A program made the position numbers and the translations under genes. Positions 15,756 through 24,480 of a stretch of 31,234 nt of DNA are shown here, piece by piece (positions within the stretch are counted from its first letter, which is position 1; each line of letters begins with the position of its first letter). Location of the stretch: the NCBI GenBank assembly GCA_031430875.1, contig JANPCI010000104.1:1-31234 (forward strand). Reading direction: 5' to 3'. Source of the stretch: Sva-07 sp031430875. Lineage in GTDB: Bacteria; Actinomycetota; Acidimicrobiia; Acidimicrobiales; Ilumatobacteraceae. The notes beneath the pieces are model-generated. The model was not told where the DNA came from, did not search any database, and was given only the letters and a program-made list of their open reading frames with translations.

Positions 15756-16598
15756 TCACGGAAGGCGCGCACGGGCGACTTCGCGGCAGTTTGCCGCTTC
15801 ATACGCAATGGCCAGTGCTCGGCCTTCGTCGACGCCGACGACCACCTCGGTGGATCGGTAGCGCGCCGGCCCGACGACATAGTCGGCACCGAGACACAAC
15901 GGCCATTGCGAGGCGAGAATCTCCGCCTGCGCATCGGTGAGTCGGTCGTCGATCGCTTGGCTGGTTGCGGCCGGCACCCCGGGGTCCTGAGGCGCACCAA
16001 CGGCGTCGGAGGCGAAGATCCCGAGTTCGTCGGGCGTGTCGAGTTGCTCGAGTTCGGTCTCGGTCGGTGGTGCGGCGTTGTTGATGCCAGTGTCGAGTTC
16101 GGCACTGACTGGAACGGTGACTTCGGCGGGGACCCGGGCTGACGGCGCCACTTCGTCGGCGGCGATCGCGGCTCCGGCGTCGTCGCTTGATTCGGCGAGC
16201 GCTGCCACCTCGGGTTGGGTGGTTACGGCTCCGGCCGACTGCGAGGCGGTGTCGTTGTCGGTGTCCGACGACAGGGTCTGCAGCACGACGCCACCGGCGA
16301 GGACGAACACGAGGACTGCCGCAGCACCGAGAAGTCGACGATTCGTGGTGATGCGTCGGCGGTCAGCGAGTGATGTCGGTGGTGCGGGCACTCGGTCCCA
16401 CGCATCGAGTGCGTTTGCCAGCAGCGTTTCACGTGTCGAGATCGACGACGTCTCGGCGTCGGCGAGGAGCACCCGGACGTACCGCAGCCGTTCGACCTCT
16501 TCGAGCAGCGCCCGGTCGGCCTCGACACGGGCGCGCTCGTCTGCATTCACGTCACCATCGAGGTACGCGCTCGCAAGCAGAGTCAGGTCGTCGTTCAT
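15756..16598 (-). CDS. Membrane-anchored anti-sigma factor
   Basis: 280 residues. The N-terminal ~85 residues (MNDDLTLLASAYLDGDV..., acidic and helical) have the look of an anti-sigma domain, but without the HxxxCxxC zinc motif. One transmembrane helix at about 88-108 (LLGAAAVLVFVLAGGVVLQ), then a ~170-residue low-complexity Ala/Thr/Glu-rich outer part ending in a small folded segment with two cysteines (SQWPLCLGADYVVG and ANCREVA). Its ATG overlaps the stop of the upstream sigma factor (ATGA), the classic sigma/anti-sigma pairing; it corresponds to Rv3912 next to sigM in Mycobacterium. The trigger is unknown. Confidence 0.82.
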   Translation of the reverse strand: MNDDLTLLASAYLDGDVNADERARVEADRALLEEVERLRYVRVLLADAETSSISTRETLLANALDAWDRVPAPPTSLADRRRITTNRRLLGAAAVLVFVLAGGVVLQTLSSDTDNDTASQSAGAVTTQPEVAALAESSDDAGAAIAADEVAPSARVPAEVTVPVSAELDTGINNAAPPTETELEQLDTPDELGIFASDAVGAPQDPGVPAATSQAIDDRLTDAQAEILASQWPLCLGADYVVGPARYRSTEVVVGVDEGRALAIAYEAANCREVARARLP

Positions 16599-17179
16599 GT
16601 GCGATCTGTTGGACGTTCGTCGGGGGGCGGTTGGTTCCCGGGCTCGGATGAAATCGGGAGATCGAGGTCGAGACGGAGTTGGTCAGCCAGGGCGGAGCGG
16701 GCCCGCGAGATGCGTGACTTCACCGTCCCCACCGGAATGTCGAGCGCCGCAGCGATCTCGGCGTAATCGAGGTTCGCAACGTCGCGAAGCACGACCGCAG
16801 TGCGGAGGTCGTCGGAGAGATCGGCGAGGGCCTGGTCGAGGATCAGGCGATCGCCGACACCTTCGACGTCGTGAGTAGCTCGGTCGTCGGCGCGTTCGAT
16901 GAGGTCGTCAGCGTCGTCGAGTCTCGGTCGTCGGTCGCGTTTTCGAAGTTCGTCGAGCGAGGCGTTCGTGGCGATGCGATACGCCCAGGTACCGAACGAC
17001 GATCGACCATCGAAGCGTGGAAGGTTGCGGACGATCTTGATGAGGGCTTCCTGGCAGGCATCGTCGGCATCGCGGCTGCTTCCAGCGATACGACGACAGA
17101 CGGCGTGAATCCGGTCGTAGTGCGCCCGCAGTAGTTGGTCGAGCGCGTTGCGATCACCGCCCTGTGCGGCGGCAACCAA
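16595..17179 (-). CDS. ECF RNA polymerase sigma factor (SigM-like)
   Basis: 194 residues. Sigma region 2 at about 20-80 with DADDACQEALIKIVRNLP and FGTWAYRIATNASLDELRKR, and region 4 at about 118-170 with the helix-turn-helix DYAEIAAALDIPVGTVKSRISRAR (written in part). It directs RNA polymerase to a small regulon; which one cannot be told. The only canonical start is TTG 17179, yet the in-frame codons before it (reading LDDSA) resemble the usual family N-terminus, so initiation may be further upstream at a rare codon such as ATC 17206; no clear ribosome site exists for either. Four-base overlap with the anti-sigma gene; 48 nt after the kinase gene. Confidence 0.9.
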   Translation of the reverse strand: MVAAAQGGDRNALDQLLRAHYDRIHAVCRRIAGSSRDADDACQEALIKIVRNLPRFDGRSSFGTWAYRIATNASLDELRKRDRRPRLDDADDLIERADDRATHDVEGVGDRLILDQALADLSDDLRTAVVLRDVANLDYAEIAAALDIPVGTVKSRISRARSALADQLRLDLDLPISSEPGNQPPPDERPTDRT

Positions 17180-17227
17180 TGCGCTGTCGTCGAGATGTGT
17201 GGAGATGCTCGGAGGTTAACGAACCGC

Positions 17228-19003
17228 TCAGTTCACGATGGCGATCTCACCGAGGCGTCCGCGATACGGATTGGCGGCGGTGCAGGTGGCATCACGGCCG
17301 AGTTCCTTCAGCATGATGAACATATGGCGCGCCGGGGCGGGCGGCACGGGTGACGTGACCGTGCCTGTCTCGTCGGCGAACTGGGTGGCACCGAGTTCGG
17401 CGCCCCAGTCGCCGATGTTTGCCGGAATGGTCTCGGCGTCGGACGCGAAGAACGCCACCTGATAGGGCGCGGACTGGAGGTCGACCTGGAGCGCCTTCTG
17501 CACGGGTGCGTCGAAGCTGACGACCAGCCCCACACCTCCCTTGCCGCCGAGGTACTTCGAGGAGTAGCACACGGTTCCCCATGAGGTCGCCGGGTTGCCA
17601 TCTGCAGTTGCGAGCACGGCATCACCGTCATTCTCGCTGGCGTCACCATCGGGGTCGTAGGCGGTGATCGTGGCAATGGTCGTGCCGACCACCGCCGCAG
17701 GGGTGCTGCCGACCGGTGTGACAACGCTGACCGCAGGGACGCCAGGCGTCGAGGCGACCGACTCCCCGCCACCGAACTCCAAGTTGGCCCACAGCAACGC
17801 GCCGATGCCCATGGCGGCGACGAGCAGCACTGCGACCACGGTGAAGGCCGGTTTCCATTCCTGTGTGAGTCCACGCGCGGGTCTCCCCCGAAGATCCGAA
17901 CCGGCAGGAGGGGTGAGTTCGTCATGGGCGCCAAGTGCACTGAATGCGGTCGCAGTCGTGACCATCGGCGTGGTGCCCGTATGGCCGACCTCGCCGGGGA
18001 TCGCGCCGAAGGTCGGCGCACCGCTCGGAGGGGTACTGGTTGCACGAACCCGATCGGACGCCCGGCCGACCACGTCGGAGGGAGCGCGCCGAAGGCGGCG
18101 CCCACCGAACGGCGCGACCGGTGACCGTTCGTAGGGGGTCGGATCGATCGGCGGCGGACCGTCCTTGGCGGCGTCGCGCAACGTGCTGACCAGTTCGGCC
18201 CCCGACGCCGGGCGTTGTGCCGGGTTACGGGCGAGCAACTGGTGGATGACGATCACGAGCTTGGTGGGAAGTGTCGCCCGCAGACGCGTGAGATCCGTGG
18301 GGTCGCGCTGCAGCCGGGCGAGCGCCGTGTCGGCATCGGTCTCACCCAGGAACGGCACACGGCCGGCGAGGCACTCGTAGAGCACGAGTCCGAGCGAGTA
18401 GAGATCGGCTCGGCCGTCGAGCTTCTTACCGCGGACCTGCTCGGGGGAGAGGTACTTGGCGGTGCCCATCATGATGTTGTCGCTGGTCAGGTCGTCGTCG
18501 GCCGACTGGAGACCCTTGGCGATGCCGAAGTCGGTCAAGAGGACCCGGCCGTCGGACGTCATCATGATGTTGCCCGGCTTGACGTCTCGGTGGACGAACC
18601 CCGCGGCGTGGGCGTGGTCGAGTGCCGCGGCCACGCAGGTACCGATGTGACAGGTGAGCTCCGGACTCAGCCGCTTCTGGGTGTCGAGTACCTGACGCAG
18701 GCTCTTGCCCTCGACCAGTTGCATGACAACTGCCTGGCGGCCGTCCTGCTCGAAGACGTCGTGTACGGCGACGATGTTGGGATGGTTGAGGCTTGCCGCA
18801 GCGATGGCTTCACGGCGGAATCGCTCGGCCACCACGGGGTCGGTTGCCAATGAGGGCTTCAACCATTTCACGGCAACCTTACGGTCGAGCGTGAGGTCGA
18901 CGGCCAGCCACACCTCGGCCATGCCACCTTGCGCGAGCATGCGTTGGAGTTCGTAGCGGTGCGCAATGACCGTCGATGTGGGTGGCGGAGCCGCGGCGGA
19001 CAT
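17228..19003 (-). CDS. Membrane Ser/Thr protein kinase with MviN-type extracellular domain
   Basis: 591 residues from ATG 19003 (606 from an upstream TTG at 19048 with a proline run; neither has a good ribosome site). The kinase domain (about 15-275) looks active: glycine loop AQGGMAEVW, VAVKWLK (Lys46), HRDVKPGN (138-145), TDFGIAK (157-163), and SPEQ after the activation loop. A Pro/Thr/Gly linker, one transmembrane helix (about 385-407), and an outer domain (about 440-591) with YDPDGD, DGNPATSW and YRGRLGEIAIV. That outer domain matches the C-terminal part of the mycobacterial MviN/MurJ fusion (Rv3910), where the kinase domain is inactive and follows the MurJ flippase. Here no MurJ is attached or nearby. 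Likely senses the wall and phosphorylates cytoplasmic regulators; inference. Confidence 0.9.
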   Translation of the reverse strand: MSAAAPPPTSTVIAHRYELQRMLAQGGMAEVWLAVDLTLDRKVAVKWLKPSLATDPVVAERFRREAIAAASLNHPNIVAVHDVFEQDGRQAVVMQLVEGKSLRQVLDTQKRLSPELTCHIGTCVAAALDHAHAAGFVHRDVKPGNIMMTSDGRVLLTDFGIAKGLQSADDDLTSDNIMMGTAKYLSPEQVRGKKLDGRADLYSLGLVLYECLAGRVPFLGETDADTALARLQRDPTDLTRLRATLPTKLVIVIHQLLARNPAQRPASGAELVSTLRDAAKDGPPPIDPTPYERSPVAPFGGRRLRRAPSDVVGRASDRVRATSTPPSGAPTFGAIPGEVGHTGTTPMVTTATAFSALGAHDELTPPAGSDLRGRPARGLTQEWKPAFTVVAVLLVAAMGIGALLWANLEFGGGESVASTPGVPAVSVVTPVGSTPAAVVGTTIATITAYDPDGDASENDGDAVLATADGNPATSWGTVCYSSKYLGGKGGVGLVVSFDAPVQKALQVDLQSAPYQVAFFASDAETIPANIGDWGAELGATQFADETGTVTSPVPPAPARHMFIMLKELGRDATCTAANPYRGRLGEIAIVN

Positions 19004-19107
19004 GACTGGAGCGAACGCTAGCGGTGGCGGCGGCGGCGGTGGGGTCAATCCGACAGCTCGAGGCCGTCGGATCGGTCCCGACGAGTCAGGCCTTGTGAGG
19101 TGGAGCG

Positions 19108-19980
19108 TCAGGCGGAGGTGACCTGGAACGCGACACCGATGGTGCCGCGGCCCCCGTGGGTACCGATGACCGGACCGATCTCGCCGACGACGATGTCACC
19201 GGAGTAATGCCGCGAGAGCAGGTCGACGAACAGGTCGACATCGCTGCAGTCGGCGTGCATGACGGCAAGATTCTCGATCATGCCGTCGTAGCTCGTGACC
19301 TTGTCGACCAGATACGACAACGCCTTTGATCGGGTCCTTTGCTTTCCGCCCTGTTCGACGACTCCGCCCGTGACCTCGATGATCGGCTTGATCGACAACG
19401 CAGTGGCAAGCATTGCCTTGGCGTTGCCGATACGGCCACCCTTCTTGAGATTGTCGAGCGTGTCGAGGGCCCCGAAGACGCGGGTGCGTCCGACCAGGTC
19501 GTGGGCGAGGCGCTCGATCTCGTCGATACCGGCGCCGTTTCGGGCGGCTCGTGCGCAGGCAATGGCGATGGTGCCGAGGCCCATCGTGATCGTCCGGCTG
19601 TCGACGACACGCACGTCGAGATCGAGCGATTCGTCGGCCCCGACCGTCCGAGCGGCGAGTTGTGCCGACTGCATCGTGGCCGACAGAGCGGAGGACAACG
19701 AGACGACGAGCACGCCGGACGCTCCCTTGCCTGCGGCGTCACGGTATGCCTGTTCGTAGTGGCCGGGGGCTGGTGCCGCGGTTTCGGGAAGTGTCGGCGA
19801 GTTGACACAACGTGACCAGAATTCAGCGGTCGAGAGTTCGACGCGATCCACGAACTCTTCATCGCCGAAACGGATCGTCAACGGCACGATGATGATGCCG
19901 AGGTCATCAGCGATCGTTGCGGGGAGGTCACACGAGCTGTCGGTGACGATGACCACGTCGTTGGAGTAGTTGGTGCTCAT
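19108..19980 (-). CDS. DegV family fatty-acid-binding protein (FakB type)
   Basis: 290 residues. The DegV fold is marked by VTDSSCDLP (12-20), VPLTIRFGDEEFVD (32-45), SLSSALSATMQSA and LDTLDNLKKGGRI (about 184-196). Members bind a fatty acid and present it to the FakA kinase; no fakA is in this window, so the role rests on family. ATG 19980 overlaps the stop of the DUF6049 gene (ATGA), so the two are co-translated. The same position next to envelope genes is unusual, since murJ is expected here in many Actinobacteria. Confidence 0.92.
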   Translation of the reverse strand: MSTNYSNDVVIVTDSSCDLPATIADDLGIIIVPLTIRFGDEEFVDRVELSTAEFWSRCVNSPTLPETAAPAPGHYEQAYRDAAGKGASGVLVVSLSSALSATMQSAQLAARTVGADESLDLDVRVVDSRTITMGLGTIAIACARAARNGAGIDEIERLAHDLVGRTRVFGALDTLDNLKKGGRIGNAKAMLATALSIKPIIEVTGGVVEQGGKQRTRSKALSYLVDKVTSYDGMIENLAVMHADCSDVDLFVDLLSRHYSGDIVVGEIGPVIGTHGGRGTIGVAFQVTSA

Positions 19981-22181
19981 GGGGCGTCAGATTCTACTGC
20001 GCGAGCCGTTGGATGGCGGTCGCGTCCATCGTCGTCGGCGAGGGGTCGTCGCTTGGAACGCCAATGCGAGAGCCACCAGGTGAGCAGCACGAGGATGAAC
20101 GCCCCGGTGAGCAGCTGGCCGAAACCGGTGAACCCCGTGACACGCGAGGTCAGGGTGACCGGCTCGTCGATCGCGACGCCTGCCGGTGTGGTGACCGTGA
20201 GTGTGATCGACGACGTGCCGTTCGCGCGCGCCTCGACGGGAACGATGACCGTGGTTTCGTCGTTGGGTCGCAGCGTCACTTCACGGTTGCCGTCGGGGAA
20301 CTCGACTTTCGACGACTCGAGCTGCACCACCACGTTCAACGGCTCGTTGCTGGTGTTGCCCAATTGGATCTCGATCGTGCCGCTGCGGCCCGTCAGGGTG
20401 AAGGTGAACGGGTCGGGTAGCTCGACGGCCTGCTCGAGGGCGTCGGCCTGAGCGGCAAGCGCCGTCGTCGCGGCCTCGACGTCGGCATCGCTGTAGGCCG
20501 TCGAGATCAGTGCATCGAGTTCGTTGGCCCACTCAATTGGCCGAGGGTCGTTGGGTGCCAGCATCGACGCGACGCCCGTCATTCGAGTTGTAGTTGCGTC
20601 GATCAACGCCACACGTTCGGTGAGTGATGGGCCGGCGTTGTCGGGGAGTGCCACGGTCATCGGCGCGCCGTCTTCGAATTGGGTGTCTGTCACCCCGATG
20701 AGCGATGACGCAGCGGAAAAGCGCAACGATGGTGTGGTCGCGACGAGGTCTTCGAGTCCCGCCAGGAGTCGGGCGTCGGGTGTGGTGAGGTCAGGTGTAG
20801 TGAGGATGATGCTGCGTTGGGCGGGTGGTTCGTTGCGGTCCAGGTCGGCCTCGGCGCGGTCGATGAGGATCGTCGCTGCGGTCTGCACCGACCATTCGGT
20901 GATCGTCGAGACGGCCAGGATGTCGTCGGCGGCAGCTGGTGTCAGCTGGACGGTTCGCGGGTCGACGAGCAAGATCGGAAGCGTTCCGCCGTCGGGCAGT
21001 TCGGCATTGACGAACAGGTCGGTGTCGGGAAGCTGCGAACTCACTGTCTCGAGGTAGAGCTCGGTCGGCATCACCACGAAGCGGACGCCGAGATCGCGCA
21101 ACTGCTGCGCACCACCGGCACTCAGCGGGTCGGTCGTCATCCAGACGGTGCGTACGACCGACGCGGTCGGAACGGCGGCGGTCAGGAGCTCCTCACCAGC
21201 GTTGACCAGTCGGGTGTAGGCGTCGGCGCGTCCGGCCGCAACGGCTGACGAGACGTCGAGTGGTGCGACCGGGAGTGCAACCAGTTCGTCACCATCGAGC
21301 GCGCCCGCGAGGCGCTCGGCCCCCGGCGGTGCGGCGGCCTCCTCTGCGACAAGCGTTGGCGGGACCTCGAGTGTGACCGGTGCGTCGAGTGTCGCCGCGA
21401 GGTCGACGGCGTCGTTGAGGGCTGATTGGGCGGCGCCGCGCTCGCCGGCGGTCGCGTTGGGTGAGGGTGAAGGGGTCATCGCAACGACAGACAGGTCGAT
21501 CGGTGGCGCCTGTGCGTCGGTCGGCCCCGGCAGTCGCTGCACGATGGTGCCGGCGGTGGCGATGATGTTGTCGTCGCGTGGATCGCCGGTCAAGAGTTGC
21601 ACGCGCAGCGGATAGAAGCCCGATCGTTCGAACTTGAGCCGCTGTTCGATGCTGTCGACGACGTCGGTCTGGATCTCGAGTGTGAACTCGACGGTTCCAG
21701 CTTCGTCGACCGTCGCACGATCGCGGAGGTCGGTGATGGCGACGCCATCAATGGCTCCGGCGAACGCGTCCGGGTCGACGTCGCTGCCGACGAACTCGTC
21801 AACGTTGGTGCTGGTCGTGAGCGGCTGATAGTTGGTCACCTCGATCGTGAGTTGCAGTGGCTCGGGGGCTTCGGGCAACGCGGGCACACTCGTGTCGATC
21901 GGCGCCTCGATTGGCGCCTCGACCGGCGGTGTCACCGCCGGTTGCGCGGCGAAGCCGAGCGCGTCGTCCACGACGCCGACGAGTCGGTACCGGAGTTGGA
22001 TCACACCATCGGGTTCGAACGCAAAATTCTGGCTGACAAGTTCGAGGCGGGGAGCCGTCGGCGTCGCCTGGGTGGGCCGTTGAGTCAAGGCATCGACGTT
22101 GCCGGACAGCATGAGCGCTGCCAGAGCGACGACTGCAGATCCGAGCCTGCGAGGCGACGATTCGGAAATGCGTCGCCTCAC
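19977..22181 (-). CDS. DUF6049-type secreted/membrane protein (Rv3909-like)
   Basis: 734 residues from GTG 22181, which overlaps the acetyltransferase stop (GTGA); the frame is open to 22538 but that part lies over the acetyltransferase gene. N-terminal signal sequence: RRR, then SAVVALAALMLSG and a cleavage-like ALT. A Pro/Glu repeat (PVEAPIEAPIDTS) is near 75-90. A C-terminal transmembrane helix (GQLLTGAFILVLLTWWL, about 690-710) is followed by RSKRR, so most of the protein is outside. The last outer domain resembles an immunoglobulin-like fold (NTSNEPLNVVVQLESSKVEF region). The gene corresponds by position and size to Rv3909 upstream of murJ in Mycobacterium; function unknown, probably cell wall. 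Confidence 0.85.
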   Translation of the reverse strand: MRRRISESSPRRLGSAVVALAALMLSGNVDALTQRPTQATPTAPRLELVSQNFAFEPDGVIQLRYRLVGVVDDALGFAAQPAVTPPVEAPIEAPIDTSVPALPEAPEPLQLTIEVTNYQPLTTSTNVDEFVGSDVDPDAFAGAIDGVAITDLRDRATVDEAGTVEFTLEIQTDVVDSIEQRLKFERSGFYPLRVQLLTGDPRDDNIIATAGTIVQRLPGPTDAQAPPIDLSVVAMTPSPSPNATAGERGAAQSALNDAVDLAATLDAPVTLEVPPTLVAEEAAAPPGAERLAGALDGDELVALPVAPLDVSSAVAAGRADAYTRLVNAGEELLTAAVPTASVVRTVWMTTDPLSAGGAQQLRDLGVRFVVMPTELYLETVSSQLPDTDLFVNAELPDGGTLPILLVDPRTVQLTPAAADDILAVSTITEWSVQTAATILIDRAEADLDRNEPPAQRSIILTTPDLTTPDARLLAGLEDLVATTPSLRFSAASSLIGVTDTQFEDGAPMTVALPDNAGPSLTERVALIDATTTRMTGVASMLAPNDPRPIEWANELDALISTAYSDADVEAATTALAAQADALEQAVELPDPFTFTLTGRSGTIEIQLGNTSNEPLNVVVQLESSKVEFPDGNREVTLRPNDETTVIVPVEARANGTSSITLTVTTPAGVAIDEPVTLTSRVTGFTGFGQLLTGAFILVLLTWWLSHWRSKRRPLADDDGRDRHPTARAVESDAP

Positions 22182-22909
22182 GGTTCGCACCAACTGGGTC
22201 GCAGTGATCGTTCGAGGATCGTCAGCCGTTCCGGTCGTTCCACGAAGCCGAGTGACCGATAGAGGGCGAGCGCGGCGGTGTTGTCGACTGCGGTGTTGAC
22301 GAGGACTCGTTCGACGTTGCGCCGTGTCATCCAGTCGAGCGCGTCGACAACGAGCAGGCGTGCCAGCCCGAGCCGTCGGGCGGAGGGGTCGACTGCGAGG
22401 CGTTGGAGATACCCCCAAGTCGATGCTCGGCCGCTGATCGAGAATGCCACCATCTGTCCGTTGTGGTGCACACAACGGGAGCGGTGTCGAGGCGTGGCGG
22501 TGACGATGTCGTGCAGCGCGGTGGTGTTGTTCGCCCACGGCGCAGGGAACGCACTCCGGTCGATGATCGCGGCATCGTCGAGTTGCGACGCACGAAGTCG
22601 ACGAAGACGCGCGACCGGTTGTTCGTTCGTGCGGGCCGGCACAGGAACGTGGAGGTCGAGTTCGAGGAGACTCAGTGTGTCGATGACCTCGAAGCCGCCA
22701 GCAAGAAACGCCGGAGCCGACGGCGGGAACAGGGCACCGGTACGCAGCGTGGTTGCGCCTTGCTCACGCGCGTCGGCGATCCACGACTCGACGTGGTCCC
22801 GGTCGGGCACCATGTGATGGTCGAGCAGCACGAGATGAGCGACATCAGCGTCGCCGGGCCATCGACTGAGGCGAGCCCGGACGGGATGCTCGGCTGCCGC
22901 GGTGTTCAC
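22178..22909 (-). CDS. GNAT acetyltransferase with an extra N-terminal domain
   Basis: 243 residues. The C-terminal GNAT domain (about 100-235) has the acetyl-CoA loop VDPSARRLGLARLLV and the typical end VNTAVDNTAALALYRSLGFV. The first ~95 residues (HLVLLDHHMVPD ... FLAGGFEVIDTLSLLELDL) look like a shortened second GNAT-like half. The substrate is unknown. Start GTG 22909 has no clear ribosome site. Divergent from pcnA by 79 nt, which therefore should hold two promoters; I see no clear elements there. First gene of the leftward run ending at cwlM-like. Confidence 0.88.
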   Translation of the reverse strand: MNTAAAEHPVRARLSRWPGDADVAHLVLLDHHMVPDRDHVESWIADAREQGATTLRTGALFPPSAPAFLAGGFEVIDTLSLLELDLHVPVPARTNEQPVARLRRLRASQLDDAAIIDRSAFPAPWANNTTALHDIVTATPRHRSRCVHHNGQMVAFSISGRASTWGYLQRLAVDPSARRLGLARLLVVDALDWMTRRNVERVLVNTAVDNTAALALYRSLGFVERPERLTILERSLRPSWCEP

Positions 22910-22988
22910 GGCACTGAAGGTACTCGCACGAGTGATCGCGCCGACCGCACGGCGTCGGACGCGTCGACGCCTGTCGTAGCCTGACGAT

Positions 22989-24452
22989 GTGGTCCCCGAA
23001 CGATTGACTCCGGTGTTGCGCGAGTTGGAACCTCTCGCGGAGAGGTTCCGCGCCGGCGGTCATCGTCTCTACCTCGTCGGTGGGACAGTGCGGGATCTGT
23101 TCGTGGCCGGCGGTCGAGGCGATTTCGACCTGGACCTCACCACCGATGCCAGGCCGCCGGAGATCAAGCGGTGTCTCGAAGGGTGGGCCGACGCGATCTG
23201 GAATCAAGGCGAGAAGTTCGGCACCATCGGCGCCCAGCGCGTCGATCCCGCAACCGGTCGGCAGCGGATCTACGAGATCACCACGTTTCGAGCCGAGGCC
23301 TACACCGACGACTCCCGCAAGCCCCACGTGGTGTTCGCCGACGACATCGAAGCCGACCTGTCGCGGCGTGACTTCACCGTCAATGCAATGGCATTGGAGC
23401 TGACCGCCGACGGTGATCTCCCGGCTTTGATCGATCCGTTCGGAGGTGTCGCCGACCTCGGTACGCGAACACTTCGGACGCCACTCGGGCCGGATGTGAG
23501 CTTCAGTGACGACCCGCTGCGCATGCTGCGAGCGGCTCGGTTCATCGCCGGATACCAACTCGAGCCAACCGACGATCTCGTGCAGGCGGTTCGCGACATG
23601 GCGTCGCGCCTCGAGATCGTGTCGGCCGAACGAATCCGTGACGAGCTCGACAAACTGATGACGGTCGACCACCCGGCCAGCGGATTGTGGTTCCTCGTCG
23701 ACACGGGTCTCGCCGATCAGTTCCTCCCCGAGTTGCCGGCGATGCGCCTCGAAATCGATCCGATCCACCGGCACAAGGACGTCCTGTCACACTCGATTGC
23801 CGTGGTCGAAAACGTGCGTCCGCCGCATGAGCATCCGGGAGTCGTCGCCGGTGACGAGCCGACGTTCGACTTCCGCCGCACGCGGCTGGCAGCGTTGTTC
23901 CACGACATCGGCAAGCCGCGCACTCGCGGTTACCTCGAGGGCAAGGGCACGACGTTTCATCATCACGATGCTGTCGGTGCTCGGATGACCCGAAAACGGA
24001 TGAATGCACTGCGCTACTCCAACGACGACGTTGCTGCCGTGACCGAACTCGTTGCGCTCCACCTGCGATTTCACACCTATGCGATGGGCTGGACCGACTC
24101 GGCGGTGCGGCGCTACGTGCGTGACGCCGGGCCGCTGCTACGTGAACTCAACGTGCTCACGCGTTGCGACTGCACGACCCGCAACGAGAAGAAGGCGGCA
24201 CGTCTGTCGAAGCGGATGGACGAACTGGAGGAGCGCATCGACGAGCTGGACGCCGCCGAGGAGCTTGCCGCTCTGCGCCCCGAACTCGATGGCACCGCAG
24301 TGATGGAACAGTTGGGGCTCGCTCCGGGTCGTGAGGTGGGCGAGGCGATGCGTTTCTTGATGGAGGTCCGTCTCGACGAGGGCCTGCTCGGCGACGGGGC
24401 GATCCGGACGCGCCTCGACGAGTGGTGGGCGCAGCGCACCATCCCCAGCTGA
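22989..24452 (+). CDS. pcnA: CCA tRNA nucleotidyltransferase with HD domain
   Basis: 487 residues. Adds or repairs the 3' CCA of tRNA. Nucleotidyltransferase head: LVGGTVRD (29-36), the catalytic DFDLD (45-49), SRRDFTVNAMA (125-135) with the base-reading RRD, and DPLRMLRAARF (175-185). A C-terminal HD phosphohydrolase domain begins at LFHDIGKPRTRG (303-314), followed by FHHHDAVGA. This architecture is the actinobacterial form (Rv3907c). GTG 22989; an ATG two bases earlier is in another frame. The C-terminal 60 residues are strongly charged (coiled-coil-like MDELEERIDELDAAEE). 28 nt before the GGDEF-EAL gene. Confidence 0.94.
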   Translation: MVPERLTPVLRELEPLAERFRAGGHRLYLVGGTVRDLFVAGGRGDFDLDLTTDARPPEIKRCLEGWADAIWNQGEKFGTIGAQRVDPATGRQRIYEITTFRAEAYTDDSRKPHVVFADDIEADLSRRDFTVNAMALELTADGDLPALIDPFGGVADLGTRTLRTPLGPDVSFSDDPLRMLRAARFIAGYQLEPTDDLVQAVRDMASRLEIVSAERIRDELDKLMTVDHPASGLWFLVDTGLADQFLPELPAMRLEIDPIHRHKDVLSHSIAVVENVRPPHEHPGVVAGDEPTFDFRRTRLAALFHDIGKPRTRGYLEGKGTTFHHHDAVGARMTRKRMNALRYSNDDVAAVTELVALHLRFHTYAMGWTDSAVRRYVRDAGPLLRELNVLTRCDCTTRNEKKAARLSKRMDELEERIDELDAAEELAALRPELDGTAVMEQLGLAPGREVGEAMRFLMEVRLDEGLLGDGAIRTRLDEWWAQRTIPS

Positions 24453-24480
24453 CCTGGGCTCACCGTCGTACCGTTGGGCG

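Noticed and set aside
16426..16435. GTTTCACGTG, half of a parS site, inside the anti-sigma gene
   Set aside because: The right half (TCGAG) does not match; likely chance.
19010..19045. GGC/GGT run upstream of the kinase gene, possibly a repeat
   Set aside because: It is the proline run of an alternative upstream start (TTG 19048); simple codon repetition, no sign of a functional repeat.
22182..22538. N-terminal extension of the DUF6049 frame
   Set aside because: Overlaps the acetyltransferase gene in another frame; the GTGA overlap and signal peptide support the start at 22181.
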